A DNA stretch of 64,000 nt, taken from contig NZ_BMJJ01000006.1 of the NCBI RefSeq assembly GCF_014643375.1, positions 247,531-311,530 on the forward strand, given 5' to 3'. Both the position numbers and the translations under genes were made by a program. Of the stretch, positions 61,181-64,000 are shown piece by piece (the stretch's first letter is position 1; every line of letters starts with the position of its first letter). The stretch is from Aureimonas glaciei. GTDB taxonomy: Bacteria; Pseudomonadota; Alphaproteobacteria; Rhizobiales; Rhizobiaceae. The notes below the pieces were generated by a model that was not told where the DNA came from, ran no database searches, and was given only the letters and a program-made list of their open reading frames with translations.

Positions 61181-62727
61181 GAGGCTGTGTGGAAACGGAT
61201 TGAGGAGGAAGCTGCGGTGGGCGGGCGAACGGTTCCCGTCTCATCCCCGCATCACGGCGATGAGCCCTGGTGCTCCCAGCAGGGCGATGGCCCGTTTCAT
61301 GTTGTAGGCGAGGACGTGGAGGCTCATCTCCGTCCCGACGTTCGGCAACCTCCGCGTTTTGAAGTGGCTGCGCCCCATCCAGTCCTTGATCGTGCCGAAC
61401 ACATGCTCGACGGTTCGCCGTCGTATCCGCATGGCATCGGGCATGCGATCAAGTCGATCTTGCATGGCCTCCACCACATGCTCGTGCTCCCAGCGCGTCA
61501 CCCGCCGCTCGTTGCCGGTCGTGCAGTCGGGCTTCAACACGCATGATCGGCAGACGCTCGACCAGTAGCGGTTCAAAACGAGACCGTTCTCGATCGTGGT
61601 CGTGCGCTTGGTGAGAGTCTCGCCGGCTGGGCATCGATAGGTGTCGCTTGGCGCATCGTAGAGAAAGTCCGGCTTGCCAAAGCGCCCCTCCGCCTTGGCG
61701 CCCGAGGTCAATGGTTTCGGACAGATCGGTTCAACGCCCGCCTTCTCGCAGGCCAGAATCTCGGCTCCGGAGAAGTAACCGCGGTCGGCCAGGACCGTCA
61801 GGTGGTCGGCTCCGGTCGCGTCCTTCGCCTGCCGGGCCATGTTGGCGAACTGCGTCCGGTCATGACCGAGATTGGTCACCTCATGCGCCACGACGATATG
61901 GCTGTCCGCATCGACAGCGGCCTGCACGTTATAGCCGACGAGGCCCGTACCCTTTCCATTCGTGGCCATGGCCCGTGCGTCCGGGTCGGTCACCGAGATT
62001 TGACGGTCGGGCGCGGTCTCCACCTGACGCGCCATGGATTGCAGCTCGTGCATCTGCCGGCGGAGCGCCTCGATCCGTTCGTTGAGGCGCGTCGTGCGGA
62101 TCTCGGCAACGTCCGCCTCCTGCCGATCGGCGGTGTCGAGCTTGTCGAGGTAGCGCTCGATGCTCGCCTCGACCTGCGCCAGGCGGAGGCGGATCGCACC
62201 GGGCGTGTAGTTCTTGTCTCGCGTGTTCACGGCTCTGAACCGACTGCCGTCCACTGCCACCGTGCCGCCCGCGATCAGACCGACCTGCCGGCACAGGACC
62301 ACGAACTGCTTGCATGTGGCACGAACCGCTTCGCCGTTGTCGCGCCGAAAGTCCGCGATCGTCTTGAAGTCGGGAGCAAGCTTGCCCGTCAGCCACATGA
62401 CCTCGACGTTACGGCCCGCCTCGCGCTCGAGGCGCCGGCTCGACTGCACCTGGTTCATGTAGCCGTAAAGGTAGAGTTTCAGCAGCATCGCCGGATGATA
62501 ACCGGGCCGACCCGTCGCGGCCGCGCCTTCAAAGCCGAGCCCCGCAAGGTCCAGTTCGTCGACGAAGACGTCGATCACCCGGACCGGGCTATCCGCGCCG
62601 ACATAATCGTCGACGCAGTCCGCCAGAAGAAGCGTCTGGCGCCGCTCGCAGCCCTTGATGAAACGACCCATTCCACCCCTCCAGCACTACCGAAAGGTAA
62701 CACGAACCGGCGTTTCCACACAGCCTC
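61181..62727 (-). mobile_element. IS1182-family insertion sequence, apparently intact
   Basis: 1547 bp with 17-bp perfect terminal inverted repeats: GAGGCTGTGTGGAAACG at 61181-61197 and its complement at 62711-62727. GGTG is present on both flanks (61177-61180 and 62728-62731), a likely 4-bp target duplication. One uninterrupted transposase gene lies inside. Intact ends and matching flanks suggest recent insertion. Confidence 0.85.
61241..62671 (-). CDS. IS1182 family transposase
   Basis: 476 residues, full length. The N-terminal domain starts MGRFIKGCERRQTLLLADCV and has GRPGYHPAMLLKLYLYGYMN and SSRRLEREAGRNVEVMWLTG. The DDE catalytic part includes TVAVDGSRFRAVNTRDKNYT (first Asp), VLADRGYFSGAEILACE (second Asp) and RRRTVEHVFGTIKDWMG (Glu). 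A Cys cluster CPAGETLTKR...CRSCVLKPDC lies before the last motif, as usual for the IS1182/IS5-like branch. No frameshift, so the element could be active. Confidence 0.92.
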   Translation of the reverse strand: MGRFIKGCERRQTLLLADCVDDYVGADSPVRVIDVFVDELDLAGLGFEGAAATGRPGYHPAMLLKLYLYGYMNQVQSSRRLEREAGRNVEVMWLTGKLAPDFKTIADFRRDNGEAVRATCKQFVVLCRQVGLIAGGTVAVDGSRFRAVNTRDKNYTPGAIRLRLAQVEASIERYLDKLDTADRQEADVAEIRTTRLNERIEALRRQMHELQSMARQVETAPDRQISVTDPDARAMATNGKGTGLVGYNVQAAVDADSHIVVAHEVTNLGHDRTQFANMARQAKDATGADHLTVLADRGYFSGAEILACEKAGVEPICPKPLTSGAKAEGRFGKPDFLYDAPSDTYRCPAGETLTKRTTTIENGLVLNRYWSSVCRSCVLKPDCTTGNERRVTRWEHEHVVEAMQDRLDRMPDAMRIRRRTVEHVFGTIKDWMGRSHFKTRRLPNVGTEMSLHVLAYNMKRAIALLGAPGLIAVMRG

Positions 62728-63109
62728 GGTGGAAAGCTGCCGGTCGGCTTCCAGACAAGTCTCGGCGAAAGCTGCCTTCCCCATACCCTTCCCTCGCTCG
62801 CTTCCGCACGAGGCGATGGCATGGCATTTGCGCTCCTTTTTCTGAATTGCGACGACAACCCTTCAAGGCGGCTCAAGCAGTACCGATGGCGCTTCTGCCT
62901 TCAGCGAGTGAGCCGCGACCAGATCGTGGGCGAGTTCCCGCTGCTCTATGAGAGCGACCCGCAGTAGCTCGGATCTGAAACAGGCGCTAATTCGCTTGCA
63001 ATGGGGCTACGATGCCGCGGCGGAGACGGCCGGGCAGAACCGGCAGACGCTCGAATGCAGCTTCGGATCCGCACGGACCACGCAATCCCAGCAATAATCG
63101 AGAGCAATT
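62728..63109. other. intergenic stretch between IS1182 and VOC gene
   Basis: About 380 bp. The IS-proximal part (62730-62800) contains GAAAGCTGCC twice and resembles short rhizobial intergenic repeat DNA split by the insertion. A 48-residue frame (62821-62967) lies in the middle. No promoter motif is evident before the VOC gene. Confidence 0.45.
62821..62967 (+). CDS. short open frame, uncertain
   Basis: 48 residues from ATG 62821 (MAFALLFLNCDDNPSRRLKQ, ending RDQIVGEFPLLYESDPQ). The end looks protein-like, but there is no clear ribosome site or recognised family. It may be a gene remnant. Confidence 0.25.
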   Translation: MAFALLFLNCDDNPSRRLKQYRWRFCLQRVSRDQIVGEFPLLYESDPQ

Positions 63110-63940
63110 ATGAGCAGCGGCATTCACCACGTCACCCTGATCACCCGCCGCGTGCAGGCGAACGTCGACTTCTACGTCGGGTTTCTGGGCTTTCGTCTGG
63201 TGAAGCGCACGGGCGGCTACGAGGACAGCACGCAGCTCCATCTCTTCTATGGCGACGCGGCGGGCTCGCCCGGTTCGCTCGTCACGTTTCTCGTTTGGGA
63301 AGACGGAGCGACGGGCCGGGTGGGCACCGGTCAGGTCGCGGAGGTAGCTTTCGCCGTGCCGGCCGCGAGCATCGGCGAGTGGCTGACGTGCGCACTTGAT
63401 CACGGGGTTCCGGTCGAGGGGCCGGTCCGCGAGTTCGGCGAATCCGTCCTCCGCCTGAAGGATCCCGACGGTGTGATCGTGAAGCTTGTCGGAGGCGACC
63501 TCCCAGGGTCCCGAGTCTGGGGAGATGCGACGCGCGCGATCCGCAGACTGCGCGCGGTCACCATTCTGACCGACAGACCCGACGAGACGGCAGCTTTCGT
63601 AGGTCGGTTCGGCTATCGGCCGGGACAAGCGTCGGGGAACATCCAGCGGATGCTCTCCGATACGGATGCTATCGACATCAGGAATGCCTCGGGATACGTC
63701 TCCGGCATCCTAGGAACCGGCACGGCCGATCATGTCGCCTTCCGCGCCGCGGATGTGGCAGCCGTCCGTGCAGCCAAGGCCGAGCTGTCGCGGATCGACG
63801 CCTCGCCGACCAGCTTCCACGACCGGAAGTATTTCACCTCACTCTATGTGCGCGAGCCCGGCGGAACGCTCATGGAGCTGGCGACCGAGGGTCCAGTGTG
63901 CACGGCGGTGACAAACCAGGCCACAGGAGCGCCGGCATAA
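63110..63940 (+). CDS. VOC family protein, ring-cleaving dioxygenase-like
   Basis: 276 residues from ATG 63110. Two vicinal-oxygen-chelate modules: GIHHVTLITRRVQANVDFYV and GFLGFRLVKR at the start (metal His at HH), and AVTILTDRPDETAAF with GTADHVAFRAADVAAVRA in the second. FTSLYVREPGGTLMELATEG supplies the last metal ligand (Glu). It resembles the MhqO/MhqA-type extradiol dioxygenases, often controlled by MarR-type regulators in hydroquinone or thiol-stress responses. The MarR gene at 57015 may once have been nearer; that is a guess. Confidence 0.82.
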   Translation: MSSGIHHVTLITRRVQANVDFYVGFLGFRLVKRTGGYEDSTQLHLFYGDAAGSPGSLVTFLVWEDGATGRVGTGQVAEVAFAVPAASIGEWLTCALDHGVPVEGPVREFGESVLRLKDPDGVIVKLVGGDLPGSRVWGDATRAIRRLRAVTILTDRPDETAAFVGRFGYRPGQASGNIQRMLSDTDAIDIRNASGYVSGILGTGTADHVAFRAADVAAVRAAKAELSRIDASPTSFHDRKYFTSLYVREPGGTLMELATEGPVCTAVTNQATGAPA

Positions 63941-64000
63941 CGCCGAGTGCGGCGGAGTAAAATCCGGCCAGTGGTTAGGCTGTTCTCTTTTGCAGAGGGC

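Larger units (their letters stand above)
51122..64000. mobile_element. integrative element / genomic island, left part
   Basis: The boundary is the tRNA-Val fragment with the adjacent integrase; all following genes are short, unrelated to the flanking metabolism, and many belong to phage or island families. The region also holds an intact insertion sequence. Since the tRNA lies on the minus strand with its 3' end at the left, the restored full tRNA-Val should lie to the right. I found none up to 64000, so the right boundary is outside the window or was lost. Confidence 0.75.

Overview
The window looks like chromosome or megaplasmid DNA of a GC-rich alphaproteobacterium of the order Hyphomicrobiales (Rhizobiales). 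The main reason is an almost complete succinoglycan-type exopolysaccharide (exo) cluster whose gene order follows that of Sinorhizobium meliloti. Dense TTT, TRAP and ABC uptake systems with IclR and GntR regulators, and an alphaproteobacterial-type tRNA-Val(TAC) fragment, agree with this. Genus cannot be fixed from the sequence.

Region 1 (1-13675, all minus strand) holds two catabolic blocks. One is a GntR/FCD regulator followed by tctC-tctB-tctA and a truncated MmgE/PrpD gene. The other is an IclR regulator, an FbpABC-like ABC transporter, a family III CoA-transferase, a CitE-like lyase, a D-2-hydroxyacid dehydrogenase and an RraA-like aldolase. Together they suggest uptake and CoA-dependent cleavage of a small organic acid; the substrate is unknown. 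Region 2 (14228-22941, plus strand) holds an SDR, a fused DctQM/DctP TRAP transporter, an IclR regulator, an SCP-x-type thiolase, an acyl-CoA synthetase and a tandem PPC (DUF296) protein. It is a compact catabolic unit that I cannot match to a known pathway.

Region 3 (23203-42518) is the exo cluster: an ExoH/ExoZ-like acyltransferase, exoQ, F, Y, X, U, V, W, T, K, L, A, M, O, N and P. It encodes precursor supply (ExoN), priming (ExoY/ExoF) with its small modulator ExoX, glycosyltransferases, pyruvylation, flipping, polymerisation, export and trimming. exoB and exoI are absent from the window, and nothing like exoH lies between exoT and exoK. A metallophosphoesterase follows. Region 4 (43736-50639) is a GntR/FCD regulator with three matching operators, a KdgD-type dehydratase and a five-component peptide/nickel-type ABC transporter with its two ATPases fused, probably for a sugar acid.

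Region 5 (51122 to the right edge) is the left part of an integrative element. It begins with a 46-bp 3' fragment of tRNA-Val(TAC) next to a tyrosine integrase that overlaps an excisionase-like gene. It carries short phage- or island-type genes: a HARP-like protein with a Cro-like repressor candidate, DUF3800, MarR, DUF6894, XRE, small membrane proteins, a DUF5664 nucleotide hydrolase-like protein, an intact IS1182-family element and a VOC dioxygenase. Several small palindromic operators stand out here, chiefly two near-identical GTCGTA-N4-TACGAC sites 42 bp apart. The intact tRNA-Val that should mark the other end is not in the window.
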